Below are positions 9,138-16,772 of a DNA stretch of 64,000 nt, piece by piece. Within the stretch, counting starts at the first letter, position 1. Each line of letters begins with the position of its first letter. The stretch spans positions 129,001-193,000 of the forward strand of contig NZ_FUZU01000001.1 in assembly GCF_900167975.1 (NCBI RefSeq), read 5' to 3'. This DNA is from Ohtaekwangia koreensis. Its GTDB lineage: Bacteria > Bacteroidota > Bacteroidia > Cytophagales > Cyclobacteriaceae. Below the pieces are notes generated by a model, which saw only the letters and a list, made by a program, of their open reading frames with translations, did not search any database and had not been told where the DNA came from. Made by a program: the position numbers and the translations under genes.

Positions 9138-9869
9138 CTATTCCTTCCGGAGGCTATCATAGTAGGCAACGATCTTCATAAAATCCTCTTTCTTTTTAAA
9201 CTTCAGGTTGTTCTCTTTCGCATACCGTTGAAGGTCATCATATACCGGCCCTGTTACATACTCGGCAAGCAAATCTTCATCGAACATCTTGGTCTTTGTT
9301 TTCGTGTCCTTTTGTGTAATAAGATTTTTTGTGCCGTCCTCTATATTCATTATACGAAAGTATGGTTTTATAGTGCCATCCTTATGCATCAGGAAAATTG
9401 TTTCGGTTTGAGATATTTCCAGTGTGGACGTCCTTGTGTAGGCCGGCATTCCATTAAGACTACCACCGGGCGAAGTTTGTGTTTTCTGTTTCGTCTCCAA
9501 GGGTTCATACCTGGATAGGATAGCAAAAGTTTTATACTCCCGTATCACTTCGAAGTACAGCGGCCTTTTTACACCGGTTTGAGAATCTTCATACGGTATC
9601 GTGTAGAATACGCGTTGTCGCTGAATGCTTTCATCGAAGAACTCAAATCCCAGAACACTTCGCTGACTGAATGCTTTCGTGTTCTCACCATCGAGATAAG
9701 AGAGAACACTGTTTCGGTCATTATATTTAACGAGACCTTTCAATTCCGTACCATCGGAAAGCAGGATACTGCCATCATACCATTCTTGGTTATTGGTTAG
9801 AAGTTTGGCCTCTTGCGAAAAACAAAGCAAGCTGACGCACGTCAGGATAAGCGTGAAGAAGGTGTTCAT
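9138..9869 (-). CDS. Hypothetical secreted protein
   Basis: 243 residues with a Sec signal peptide (hydrophobic residues 4-17, cleavage near CFSQ/EA). The mature part is mixed alpha/beta with a Thr/Ser/Gly-rich loop (about residues 128-145) and a lysine-rich C-terminus. Similar 'secreted protein with WYDGSILLSDGTELKGLVKYN' sequences are common in Cytophagales, but I cannot attach a function. It stands alone between the convergent ALDH gene and the divergent pnuC operon. Confidence 0.7.
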   Translation of the reverse strand: MNTFFTLILTCVSLLCFSQEAKLLTNNQEWYDGSILLSDGTELKGLVKYNDRNSVLSYLDGENTKAFSQRSVLGFEFFDESIQRQRVFYTIPYEDSQTGVKRPLYFEVIREYKTFAILSRYEPLETKQKTQTSPGGSLNGMPAYTRTSTLEISQTETIFLMHKDGTIKPYFRIMNIEDGTKNLITQKDTKTKTKMFDEDLLAEYVTGPVYDDLQRYAKENNLKFKKKEDFMKIVAYYDSLRKE

Positions 9870-9903
9870 GAATATAGACTGAGGTATAGCGGTTAGGGAT
9901 TAT

Positions 9904-9911
9904 TAATTTTG
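9904..9911 (+). promoter_or_regulatory. Possible -7 element for pnuC-nadR
   Basis: TAATTTTG (9904-9911) is a perfect match to TAnnTTTG in the divergent intergenic region, 71 nt upstream of the pnuC ATG. There is no good TTG at the -33 position, so this is a weak call. Confidence 0.3.
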
Positions 9912-9982
9912 ATAGTTCGATGCGCTTTTATAGTATTACTTGCGCGAATCGATACTCAAAATAAGAGTAAATTTTAAAAAAG

Positions 9983-10651
9983 ATGCAGGATTTTTTCAGG
10001 ATTGATAATATTTTATTTGAAGTTCTCGGCTACAAAATGAGCCACCTGGAATTTTATGGCTTTGTTTCCGGAGCTATAGCGGTATGGCTATCCGCGAAAG
10101 CCAATATATGGAGCTGGCCTATCGGGATTGTAAACGTGGTTTTGTCTTTTTTTCTATACTATCAGATCCAGTTATATCCCGATATGTTTCTGCAAATCTT
10201 TTTCTTTGTAACCAATGCACTTGGCTGGTGGCGCTGGACGCACCCCAGGCCGGGAGAAGAAGATCGTAATAAAGAACTTCGCGTCAGCTTCATGGGTATA
10301 TATACTTTTATAGGTATATGTTTATCTGGGTTGGCAGGTACAGCTGTGCTTGGGGCATTGGCAAGTCAACTACATCATTGGTTTCCAGCTTTCTTTCCGA
10401 TTCCCAGTGCATTTCCTTATGCGGATTCCTTTATTACGGTGATGAGTATCATTACAACATTTTTTATGATCAAGAAAAAAGTAGAGTGCTGGATCATCTG
10501 GATTATTGTAGATATTGTTGCCACCTATTTATACTATGTAAAAGGGATCATGTTGTATAGTGTGCTATATTTTATGTTTACGGTGATTGCCGCGTTTGGT
10601 CTGTGGCACTGGTGGAAGGAATATCGCGCCTATCAGCCACAATGTATATGA
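9983..10651 (+). CDS. pnuC: Nicotinamide riboside transporter PnuC
   Basis: 222 residues, polytopic with about seven hydrophobic segments. Family hallmarks WPIGIVNVVLSFFLYY, QLYPDMFLQIFFF and NALGWWRW are present. PnuC lets nicotinamide riboside enter by facilitated diffusion, with trapping by phosphorylation in the cytoplasm. Its TGA overlaps the ATG of nadR (ATGA), so transporter and trapping kinase are translationally coupled, the expected partnership. A TAnnTTTG box lies 71 nt upstream. No riboswitch fold was evident in the leader by eye. Confidence 0.93.
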   Translation: MQDFFRIDNILFEVLGYKMSHLEFYGFVSGAIAVWLSAKANIWSWPIGIVNVVLSFFLYYQIQLYPDMFLQIFFFVTNALGWWRWTHPRPGEEDRNKELRVSFMGIYTFIGICLSGLAGTAVLGALASQLHHWFPAFFPIPSAFPYADSFITVMSIITTFFMIKKKVECWIIWIIVDIVATYLYYVKGIMLYSVLYFMFTVIAAFGLWHWWKEYRAYQPQCI

Positions 10652-11613
10652 AGCGTGGACTCGTAATTGGTAAATTTCTTCCGATCCATGCGGGGCACAT
10701 TGCATTGATAAAATTTGCGGCTCAGCAATGTGATGAGCTTATCGTTTCCATGAGCTATACTCCTCACGATGTGATTGATCCTTCACTTCGTTTTTCCTGG
10801 ATTATAGAATTATTCACGAAGTATACATCCATCAAACCGGCAATGGTGTTGGATAATTTTGACGATGAATCATTGCCTTTACCCGAGCGCACAAAAGTGT
10901 GGGCTGATTTCATCAAGCGCACGTATCCACCCATTGATATACTCTTTAGTTCAGAAGAATATGGTGATCCGTTTGCGCATCATTTGGGGGCTTTGCATCA
11001 ATCGTTCGACCCTGAACGAAAAAGCTTGCCGGTTTCTGCATCGCGCATCAGGCAGAATCCATTTCAGTATTGGGATTTTATTCCTTCCGTTGTACGTCCT
11101 TATTTCGTGAAGAAGATTTGTTTCTACGGGCCGGAGAGTACAGGTAAATCTACGATGGCAAAAAAGATGGCGACTATATATCAAACTGAATTTGTTCCGG
11201 AAGTTGCGCGTGAATTAATTGCTTCGAATGTTTTTTCGTTGGAGGACATCGTGAAGATAGGACATGCACACGTCGAGCGGATCGAAGAGAAAGCCAAGTC
11301 TGCCAATCGGATTTTATTTTGCGATACCGATGCTATCACTACACAGATTTATTCGCAGCATTATCTGCATGCTGTACCGGAAGTGCTATATACATTGGAG
11401 AAGGCTGTGCACTACGACTTGTATTTTTTGTTTGATATAGATGTAGCCTGGGTTGCAGATGATTTGCGTGATCTCGGGCATCAGCGCGAAGCGATGCTTG
11501 CGGTTTTCAGAGAAGCACTTGAAAAACGAAATATACCCTATGTCTTTGTGTCGGGTACTTATGAAGTGCGCGAAGCAATGATCAGAACGGTGGTTGATCA
11601 ATTATTACGTTGA
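10648..11613 (+). CDS. nadR: NadR-type nicotinamide-nucleotide adenylyltransferase / ribosylnicotinamide kinase
   Basis: 321 residues from ATG 10648. The N-terminal nucleotidyltransferase domain has GKFLPIHAGH (HxGH at 14-17) and SASRIR (130-135, the xSxxR motif). The C-terminal kinase domain has the P-loop GPESTGKS (161-168) and CDTDAITT. It phosphorylates nicotinamide riboside to NMN and adenylates NMN to NAD. The helix-turn-helix repressor domain of enterobacterial NadR is absent, so it is an enzyme only. It overlaps pnuC by 4 nt and its 3' end overlaps the convergent sigma gene by 16 nt. A frame open upstream to 10603 lies within pnuC and was not used. Confidence 0.92.
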   Translation: MKRGLVIGKFLPIHAGHIALIKFAAQQCDELIVSMSYTPHDVIDPSLRFSWIIELFTKYTSIKPAMVLDNFDDESLPLPERTKVWADFIKRTYPPIDILFSSEEYGDPFAHHLGALHQSFDPERKSLPVSASRIRQNPFQYWDFIPSVVRPYFVKKICFYGPESTGKSTMAKKMATIYQTEFVPEVARELIASNVFSLEDIVKIGHAHVERIEEKAKSANRILFCDTDAITTQIYSQHYLHAVPEVLYTLEKAVHYDLYFLFDIDVAWVADDLRDLGHQREAMLAVFREALEKRNIPYVFVSGTYEVREAMIRTVVDQLLR

Positions 11614-12872
11614 TCTTCTGATAGGGCTAGCATTTTCTTTTTCAGTAAAGCTTGTTCAGCTTTTGAAGACGTAAGTTCCCAGGCGCGTTCATATGCTTGA
11701 ATCGCGAATTCATTTTTATGGAGCGTTGCGTAAAAATCGGCCCGGGCAGCATGGTATAGATAGTGATCGTTAAGTCCATCGATTTTTGTTAACGCTTCTA
11801 ACCCTGCTTCGCTGGACTGCGCATATCCCAAAGCAATTGCTTTGTTCATTTCTATGATGGGGCTCTGTTTCAGGCTAGCAAGTATAGTATAGAGTTGAAA
11901 TATTCTATTCCAATCGGTTTCATCGAATGTATTTGACTCCGCATGGCACGATGCAATCATCGCTTCAATATGATATTCCGAAAATTCATCTCCTTCTGCA
12001 GAAGCTTCTAAAAAAAATCTGCCACGTTCTATTAATGCCTTATTCCAAAGTTTTCGGTCTTGATCTTTTAATAACACGATGGCTCCCGCTGCCGTGATGC
12101 GTGCTTCTGCACGCGAGGCCTGAAAGCACATCAATGCAAGCAGTGCTTTGACAGAAGGTATAGCGGTGATGGGATTTTTTGTGAGCAGCAGACAAAGCCG
12201 TATAGCTTCTTCACAAAGATCATGACGGATGAGTTCATCCGGATGCGATGAATTATACCCTTCATTGAATAGCAAATATAGTGTATGCAATACCGCGTCA
12301 AGTCGTGAGGGAAGTATAGCAGGAGGTGGGACTTCCAGATTAATTTTCTCGTCCCTGAGCTTTTCGCGTGCACGGTAAATGCGCTTTCCTATCGTTTCTT
12401 CATTGGTAAAAAATGCATTAGCAATTTCTGCTGTGCTGAGTCCGCAGAGTGTTTTGAGCGTGAGCGCCAGTTGTGATTCATAGGGGACAGCAGGATGGCA
12501 ACAGGCGAAGATCATTCGTAATTGACTGTCCTCAATTTCATTCTCCAGAAATAACTGGTTCACGGCAGGAGACAGTGTCCACTCAGATTGAAGTGCTTTT
12601 CCAATGACGGCTTCGTGATGCTCATGAAGCCGTTGTTGTCGGATAACATCAATAGCCTTACGCTTGGCAACAGTATATAGCCAGGCAGATGGGTTATCAG
12701 GAATACCTTTAAACCCCCAAACCGACATCGCCTTGAGTAACGTCTCCTGAACTATATCTTGTGCTATATCAAATGAACCGAAGCCCAGCAATCGTGTCAA
12801 TACAGCGGTCATCTTTCCCGCCTCATGCCGGAAGAGGTGACTGACTAACTGATTGACGTTTTGTTGGGGCAT
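11598..12872 (-). CDS. ECF RNA polymerase sigma factor with long C-terminal extension (ECF42 type)
   Basis: 424 residues, more than twice the length of an ordinary ECF sigma factor. Region 2 (residues ~10-75, DIVQETLLKAM, GIPDNPSAWLYTVAKRKAID) and region 4 (~115-170, LTLKTLCGLSTAEIANAF) are followed by about 250 residues. These carry the DUF6596-type segment (YLLFNEGYNSSHPDELIRHDLCEEAIRL) and TPR-like helices. This is the ECF42 layout, whose members are typically linked to DGPF/YCII proteins and lack an anti-sigma factor; the C-terminal extension regulates activity. Both features hold here: it lies 8 nt after a SnoaL-like gene and near a DGPF gene, with no anti-sigma gene. Confidence 0.92.
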   Translation of the reverse strand: MPQQNVNQLVSHLFRHEAGKMTAVLTRLLGFGSFDIAQDIVQETLLKAMSVWGFKGIPDNPSAWLYTVAKRKAIDVIRQQRLHEHHEAVIGKALQSEWTLSPAVNQLFLENEIEDSQLRMIFACCHPAVPYESQLALTLKTLCGLSTAEIANAFFTNEETIGKRIYRAREKLRDEKINLEVPPPAILPSRLDAVLHTLYLLFNEGYNSSHPDELIRHDLCEEAIRLCLLLTKNPITAIPSVKALLALMCFQASRAEARITAAGAIVLLKDQDRKLWNKALIERGRFFLEASAEGDEFSEYHIEAMIASCHAESNTFDETDWNRIFQLYTILASLKQSPIIEMNKAIALGYAQSSEAGLEALTKIDGLNDHYLYHAARADFYATLHKNEFAIQAYERAWELTSSKAEQALLKKKMLALSEDQRNN

Positions 12873-12880
12873 CCATAAAA

Positions 12881-13312
12881 TTATGGATTTTCCTGATCGT
12901 AATACGTAGCATCTCTGATGATCTTTCCATCTTTTAAAGTAAATACAGCAACGATCGGAAGTTTAAATGAAATGCTGTCGTTTAACGTGCCGGTGGAAAT
13001 GAACTCTGCGGTAACTATATCTCCGGAAGGATAAAGTGCTATAACTTCATCGTGAATGTCGGGGAAAAGCTTTTGCATTTCAGCATACTTATCGGTTGTC
13101 TGTTTCCTAGTTTTAATCACATAATCTTTCCCAAATGACGGATCGAGAAACGATGCACGCTCTATATAGTATTCGGACATGGTTTGCCATTGATGCTTGT
13201 TAAAGGCATCGAACATGTTTTGAATCGTGGCTATATTTTGTTGTTGTTTATCATTGGATGATGTGCAAGCGGTGATTGCAAAGAACAGGATAAATGTATA
13301 GGTAGGCTTCAT
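12881..13312 (-). CDS. SnoaL-like (NTF2-fold) lipoprotein
   Basis: 143 residues. Lipoprotein signal peptide with lipobox ITAC (about residues 13-16). The mature part follows the NTF2/SnoaL pattern: an N-terminal helix (IATIQNMFDAFNKHQWQTMSEYY), a beta sheet and a C-terminal strand pair (VAVFTLKDGKIIRDATYYD). Such domains bind small hydrophobic ligands or act as polyketide-cyclase-like enzymes. It is 8 nt upstream of the ECF42-type sigma gene, so the two are likely co-expressed. In ECF41 sigma factors a SnoaL domain is fused to the sigma factor; here it is a separate, exported protein. A sensory role is inference. Confidence 0.82.
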   Translation of the reverse strand: MKPTYTFILFFAITACTSSNDKQQQNIATIQNMFDAFNKHQWQTMSEYYIERASFLDPSFGKDYVIKTRKQTTDKYAEMQKLFPDIHDEVIALYPSGDIVTAEFISTGTLNDSISFKLPIVAVFTLKDGKIIRDATYYDQENP

Positions 13313-13343
13313 ACTAATTAGTTGAAAGTGATATATAGTGAAC

Positions 13344-13373
13344 AGAGGAGTCAGTTTTGTAGCTGACTCCTCT
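13344..13373. repeat. Perfect 11-bp hairpin between DGPF and SnoaL genes
   Basis: Inverted repeat with arms AGAGGAGTCAG (13344-13354) and CTGACTCCTCT (13363-13373) and an 8-nt loop, in the 92-nt gap after the DGPF gene. No U-run follows on the minus strand, so it may be an attenuator or an mRNA-processing/stabilising hairpin rather than a full terminator. Confidence 0.6.
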
Positions 13374-13404
13374 CAAAAGAACTCCTGGTGCTGCCAGAAT
13401 TCTC

Positions 13405-13746
13405 TTACATATCAAATTTCATGACTTCGCGTACCTCTACACTTCCATTCAAATCAAAATCAGGGAAATCTTTCGCAAGCTGTGTGGCTTCATCCAGATC
13501 TTTTGCCTGGATTACAAAAAAGCCAGCGGCTAATTCTTTTCCTTCTGCGAACGGACCATCCGTAACGGTTTTCTTTGATCCTGAAAGTGTTTTACCTCCG
13601 GGTATCAAAGCTTCGCCGGCTACATAACGATTGTCTTTCGTAAGTTTCTCTACCCAGGCAAACCACTTTTGCATTTGGGCTTGCTGCTCTTCAGGAGATA
13701 AGTGGCTTAGATCGCCACCACGAAATAAAAACATGTACTTTTCCAT
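13405..13746 (-). CDS. YCII-related DGPF-domain protein
   Basis: 113 residues from ATG 13746 (MEKYMFLFRGG); a longer frame to 13773 adds an unlikely tail. The motif TVTDGPFAEGKE and the closing EVREVMKFDM are hallmarks of the DGPF/YCII family, a small dimeric alpha/beta ferredoxin-like fold whose biochemical role is not settled. DGPF proteins are the best-known genomic partners and regulon members of ECF42 sigma factors, and one is encoded about 2.1 kb downstream on the same strand. An ECF-like promoter (TGTCC / CGTC) lies just upstream. Confidence 0.9.
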   Translation of the reverse strand: MEKYMFLFRGGDLSHLSPEEQQAQMQKWFAWVEKLTKDNRYVAGEALIPGGKTLSGSKKTVTDGPFAEGKELAAGFFVIQAKDLDEATQLAKDFPDFDLNGSVEVREVMKFDM

Positions 13747-13785
13747 GATTGTAAAATGGTTTTGGTTGAACAAAATTTACATAAT

Positions 13786-13812
13786 GACGGGGCAACTTTA
13801 TGGTTCTGGACA
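13786..13812 (-). promoter_or_regulatory. Candidate ECF-type promoter of the DGPF gene
   Basis: On the minus strand TGTCC (13812-13808) is followed, after an 18-nt spacer, by CGTC (13789-13786). The ATG is about 40 nt downstream. The published ECF42 consensus has a TGTCGA-like -35 and a CG-containing -10, so this is a plausible autoregulatory target of the neighbouring sigma factor. It rests on two short motifs. Confidence 0.4.
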
Positions 13813-13899
13813 AAGAATCTTAAATTTATTTTAAAAAGATTCTGCGGCTTCTCAGTTCGTTTAGTATGGCAGAGAATTTTAACCAGAGTCTGTTGAATT

Positions 13900-13907
13900 T
13901 ATTTTTG
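13900..13907 (+). promoter_or_regulatory. -7 element of the acylphosphatase gene
   Basis: TATTTTTG matches TAnnTTTG and ends 5 nt before the ATG at 13913, predicting a near-leaderless transcript. A TTTT tract at 13877-13880 is the only -33 candidate. Confidence 0.4.
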
Positions 13908-13912
13908 ATATC

Positions 13913-14185
13913 ATGCAAAAGCATATTTCTTTAAAAGTTACGGGTCGTGTGCAAGGTGTACATTACAGGGTTTCTGCACGTGCGGAAGCCGAACGATTGG
14001 GCATAAAAGGTTTTGTGCGCAATGAACCCGATGGTTCTGTCTATATAGAAGCAGAGGCTGATGAGGTTTTGCTTGCAAACCTCATCACGTGGTGTAAGGA
14101 GGGACCTCCCTCGGCAAGCGTGGATGATGTTGAAATTAACGATGGTACCTGGAAGGGTTTTACAGAATTCGTTGTGAAACGATAA
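13913..14185 (+). CDS. acyP: Acylphosphatase
   Basis: 90 residues, the normal size. The signature GRVQGVHYR (Arg19, phosphate binding) and GFVRNEPDGSV (Asn37, water activation) identify the family. It hydrolyses carboxyl-phosphate bonds of small acyl phosphates in the cytoplasm. It is followed 51 nt later by an AraC-type regulator on the same strand that appears to have its own promoter, so a shared operon is not required. Confidence 0.95.
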   Translation: MQKHISLKVTGRVQGVHYRVSARAEAERLGIKGFVRNEPDGSVYIEAEADEVLLANLITWCKEGPPSASVDDVEINDGTWKGFTEFVVKR

Positions 14186-14188
14186 TGA

Positions 14189-14215
14189 TTGCCATGCTGC
14201 CTGAAAGTATATTTG
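14189..14215 (+). promoter_or_regulatory. Promoter of the AraC-family gene
   Basis: TTG (14189-14191), a 16-nt spacer and TATATTTG (14208-14215, perfect TAnnTTTG). The ATG at 14237 is 21 nt downstream. The position also argues against a longer frame opening at TTG 14189. Confidence 0.5.
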
Positions 14216-14236
14216 CGCATTGAATACCTATTGAGA

Positions 14237-15373
14237 ATGCCGTACCAGATCGATCTCTTCGCAGTCTTTATTCTTCTCGGCATTGTACAGGCTGTGTTTT
14301 TGTCTTTTGTTTTTTTATCGAAAGAAAACCGGCAGAATCATGCTAATTTTTTTCAGGGGCTCATGCTGCTTTCGATGGCGGCTTGCATCCTGGAAATTTT
14401 TCTGATGTATACCGGATATATAGCAGATTGCCTTTTCCTGGTAGATTTTTCGGAGCCTTTTGCATTCGCGATAGGACCGTCTTTTTACTTGATGATAAAA
14501 AGCCTGATCAACGGCTCTGTTTCGCGGAAGGAAAAATGGTTGCACTACATTTTCCCGATAGTCTATTTTTTTCTATTGATTCCCTTCCTGATCCAGTCCG
14601 AAGACTATAAATATAATTCGTGGGTATATGCATACCACCCGGGGCTACCTTTCCGGCGGGTCTCAATAGACTATGACCCGCGATGGCTTTGGATCACCGA
14701 TCATCATACCATCATGTCGTTATTTAGTCTGTTGATATACTTTGTATTAGGCGTATGGGAAGTAATTCGGGCTTTCAGGAGCAGACGTGAATCGTTGTTG
14801 ACACCGGTTCATCCTGTGCTCAGAAAGTTGCGGGCTGGGGTATTGCAAATGACGATAGCAACGCTGATAATTTATATAGTCAAGTATTTTAACATCGATG
14901 ATACAGGCGATCATTTGTTTGCAGCCTATATTTCATTCATGATATACCTGACCAGCTTTCGGGTAGTCAGGGGCTCTGGTTTCTTTCGGCAGACAACCCT
15001 GGTGGAGCCGCAGAAGTATAAAAGCTCAAGTCTTACAAGTGATACGCAAAAAGAGTTGTTGATAAAGCTGGATGCCATTATGACGCGGGATAAACCTTTT
15101 CTGCAGCCTGGTTTCTCGTTGCCGGATCTCGCCAAATTACTGAACACAACGGTACATATAGTATCGCAGGCCATTAATGAAGGACTCGGAAAAAGTTTCT
15201 TCGAGATGGTGGCTGCCTATAGAATAGAAGAAGCAAAACGTTTGTTAAAAGAGCAACCGAATATAAAGGTTGAAGAGATCGCTGAACAAGTTGGGTATAA
15301 TTCGAAGTCATCCTTTAACACGGCATTCAAAAAAATCTCTGGGAAAACACCATCGGAATGGCGCTCAGCCTAA
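14237..15373 (+). CDS. Membrane-anchored AraC-family transcriptional regulator
   Basis: 378 residues from ATG 14237. The N-terminal ~240 residues contain about seven hydrophobic segments (FAVFILLGIVQAVFLSFVFL; MLLSMAACILEIFLMYTGY and so on). These are followed by a cytoplasmic linker and a C-terminal AraC/XylS helix-turn-helix domain. FFEMVAAYRIEEAKRLLKEQ and VEEIAEQVGYNSKSSFNTAFKKISGKTPSEW are classic AraC recognition-helix and anchor sequences. This architecture is common in Bacteroidota and implies that a membrane or envelope signal controls DNA binding. The target is unknown; the convergent Bcr/CflA exporter gene 6 nt away is a neighbour only by orientation. Confidence 0.9.
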   Translation: MPYQIDLFAVFILLGIVQAVFLSFVFLSKENRQNHANFFQGLMLLSMAACILEIFLMYTGYIADCLFLVDFSEPFAFAIGPSFYLMIKSLINGSVSRKEKWLHYIFPIVYFFLLIPFLIQSEDYKYNSWVYAYHPGLPFRRVSIDYDPRWLWITDHHTIMSLFSLLIYFVLGVWEVIRAFRSRRESLLTPVHPVLRKLRAGVLQMTIATLIIYIVKYFNIDDTGDHLFAAYISFMIYLTSFRVVRGSGFFRQTTLVEPQKYKSSSLTSDTQKELLIKLDAIMTRDKPFLQPGFSLPDLAKLLNTTVHIVSQAINEGLGKSFFEMVAAYRIEEAKRLLKEQPNIKVEEIAEQVGYNSKSSFNTAFKKISGKTPSEWRSA

Positions 15374-15379
15374 CCGTTG

Positions 15380-16612
15380 TTACATCATTACAGAAGGCTT
15401 CTCTTCCACTTCATGCTTGCGTGCACGATAGCGAACTGTTCCTTTACCAATGCCCAGTATAAATAACCCCACCAGGGTACATAATGCCATCATAGCCACC
15501 ATGGGTACAGGCGTATTGTTGTGAAGTGCGCTTACGGCAGCTGAGGTTAATCCACCAACACCCATGCGTATACTTCCCTGTATAGCGGCAGCACTTCCTG
15601 TCAATTTTGTGAAGGGCGCCAATGCAAGGGCTGTCCCGTTAGGGCCTGTTAATCCCTGGCCGATCAGGAACAAGAACATCATGCCTACCAATTCGTATTT
15701 ATCATACCAGCCATACGCAGTGCCTACTACCAATACTATACCCACCAGGTTCTGCACAACGAGGGTAACTTTAATGATCTGTTGACTTGTATATCTTTTT
15801 AAGAGTATATGATTCAATTGTGTTGAGCCTATTATAGCAGACGCGACAATGGTAAAGATCCATCCGTACTCTTGTTCACTGGTATGGTATAAATTGATAA
15901 ACACGTCCGATGATCCAGCAATGAAAGCGAACGGTGCTGCTGTAGCTATACCTCCTGCGAAAGCATAGATAAGAAATTGTTGTTGTTTGAGAACGGTAAG
16001 AAAATTGGTAAGCACGGCCTGCGGACGCAGCGACAAAGAAGCATCTGCTGTTCTTCCTTCCGGTAAGAAGAAATATATACATCCCATGATGATTGCCATG
16101 ACGGAAGCGAGGATCAGAAACACGACATGCCATCCGAACCCGGCAGTAACATAACCACCGATGGTAGGTGCGATCAAAGGTGATACCGCGATCACCAATG
16201 TGAGTGATGAAAATGCCTGTGCTGTTTTATTTATAGGGAACAAGTCACGTACCAGTGCCTGCGATGCTACCATGCCGGCACATCCGCCAATAGCTTGCAG
16301 AAAGCGCATAGCGATCAGCGCGTCAATCGAGTTGGTCATAGCACATCCCAACGATGCAATAATATATACCACCAACCCTGCATAGAGCGGCATGCGTCTC
16401 CCAAAGCGATCGAGCAACGGGCCGTAGAGTAACTGTCCAAGAGCAATACCAATCAGGTAGCTTGTCAATGATAATTGTACCTGGTCGATTGTGGTGTTGA
16501 GATCTTTGGCTATAGCTGGAAATCCGGGCAGGTACATATCAATCGAAAAAGGACTGATTGTTGAAAGTGCTCCGAGGATCAGGATAACAACGAAGTGTTG
16601 CTTGCGGGTCAT
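15380..16612 (-). CDS. bcr: Bcr/CflA family multidrug efflux MFS transporter
   Basis: 410 residues from ATG 16612 (MTRKQHF), with twelve predicted membrane segments. The family motifs are the first-helix STISPFSIDMYLPGFPAIAKDL and the loop GPLLDRFGRRMPLYAG, an MFS motif A variant. The Bcr/CflA subfamily exports chloramphenicol-, bicyclomycin- or sulfonamide-like drugs by proton antiport. The real substrate cannot be read from sequence. It is a single gene, convergent with the AraC regulator, and its upstream 160 nt also hold the terminator of the peptidase gene. Confidence 0.9.
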   Translation of the reverse strand: MTRKQHFVVILILGALSTISPFSIDMYLPGFPAIAKDLNTTIDQVQLSLTSYLIGIALGQLLYGPLLDRFGRRMPLYAGLVVYIIASLGCAMTNSIDALIAMRFLQAIGGCAGMVASQALVRDLFPINKTAQAFSSLTLVIAVSPLIAPTIGGYVTAGFGWHVVFLILASVMAIIMGCIYFFLPEGRTADASLSLRPQAVLTNFLTVLKQQQFLIYAFAGGIATAAPFAFIAGSSDVFINLYHTSEQEYGWIFTIVASAIIGSTQLNHILLKRYTSQQIIKVTLVVQNLVGIVLVVGTAYGWYDKYELVGMMFLFLIGQGLTGPNGTALALAPFTKLTGSAAAIQGSIRMGVGGLTSAAVSALHNNTPVPMVAMMALCTLVGLFILGIGKGTVRYRARKHEVEEKPSVMM

Positions 16613-16720
16613 AATTATAAATCGGTGCAAGATACGATGCCACCTATAGAGCAAAAGACTTTTCAGAGATAAATGGTTCAGGAGAAATTATTTCAACCGG
16701 TTTCTGAAAGGTTAATAAAA

Positions 16721-16754
16721 AAAGCAGCCTGTAGTTTCGTCTACAGGCTGCTTT
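16721..16754 (-). terminator. Intrinsic terminator of the Xaa-Pro peptidase gene
   Basis: A perfect 14-bp stem (arms 16721-16734 and 16741-16754, loop of 6 nt) lies just after the gene. On the minus strand it is followed by a run of T residues (TTTTTTATTAA). Confidence 0.8.
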
Positions 16755-16772
16755 GCATGAGTATATTATTCC

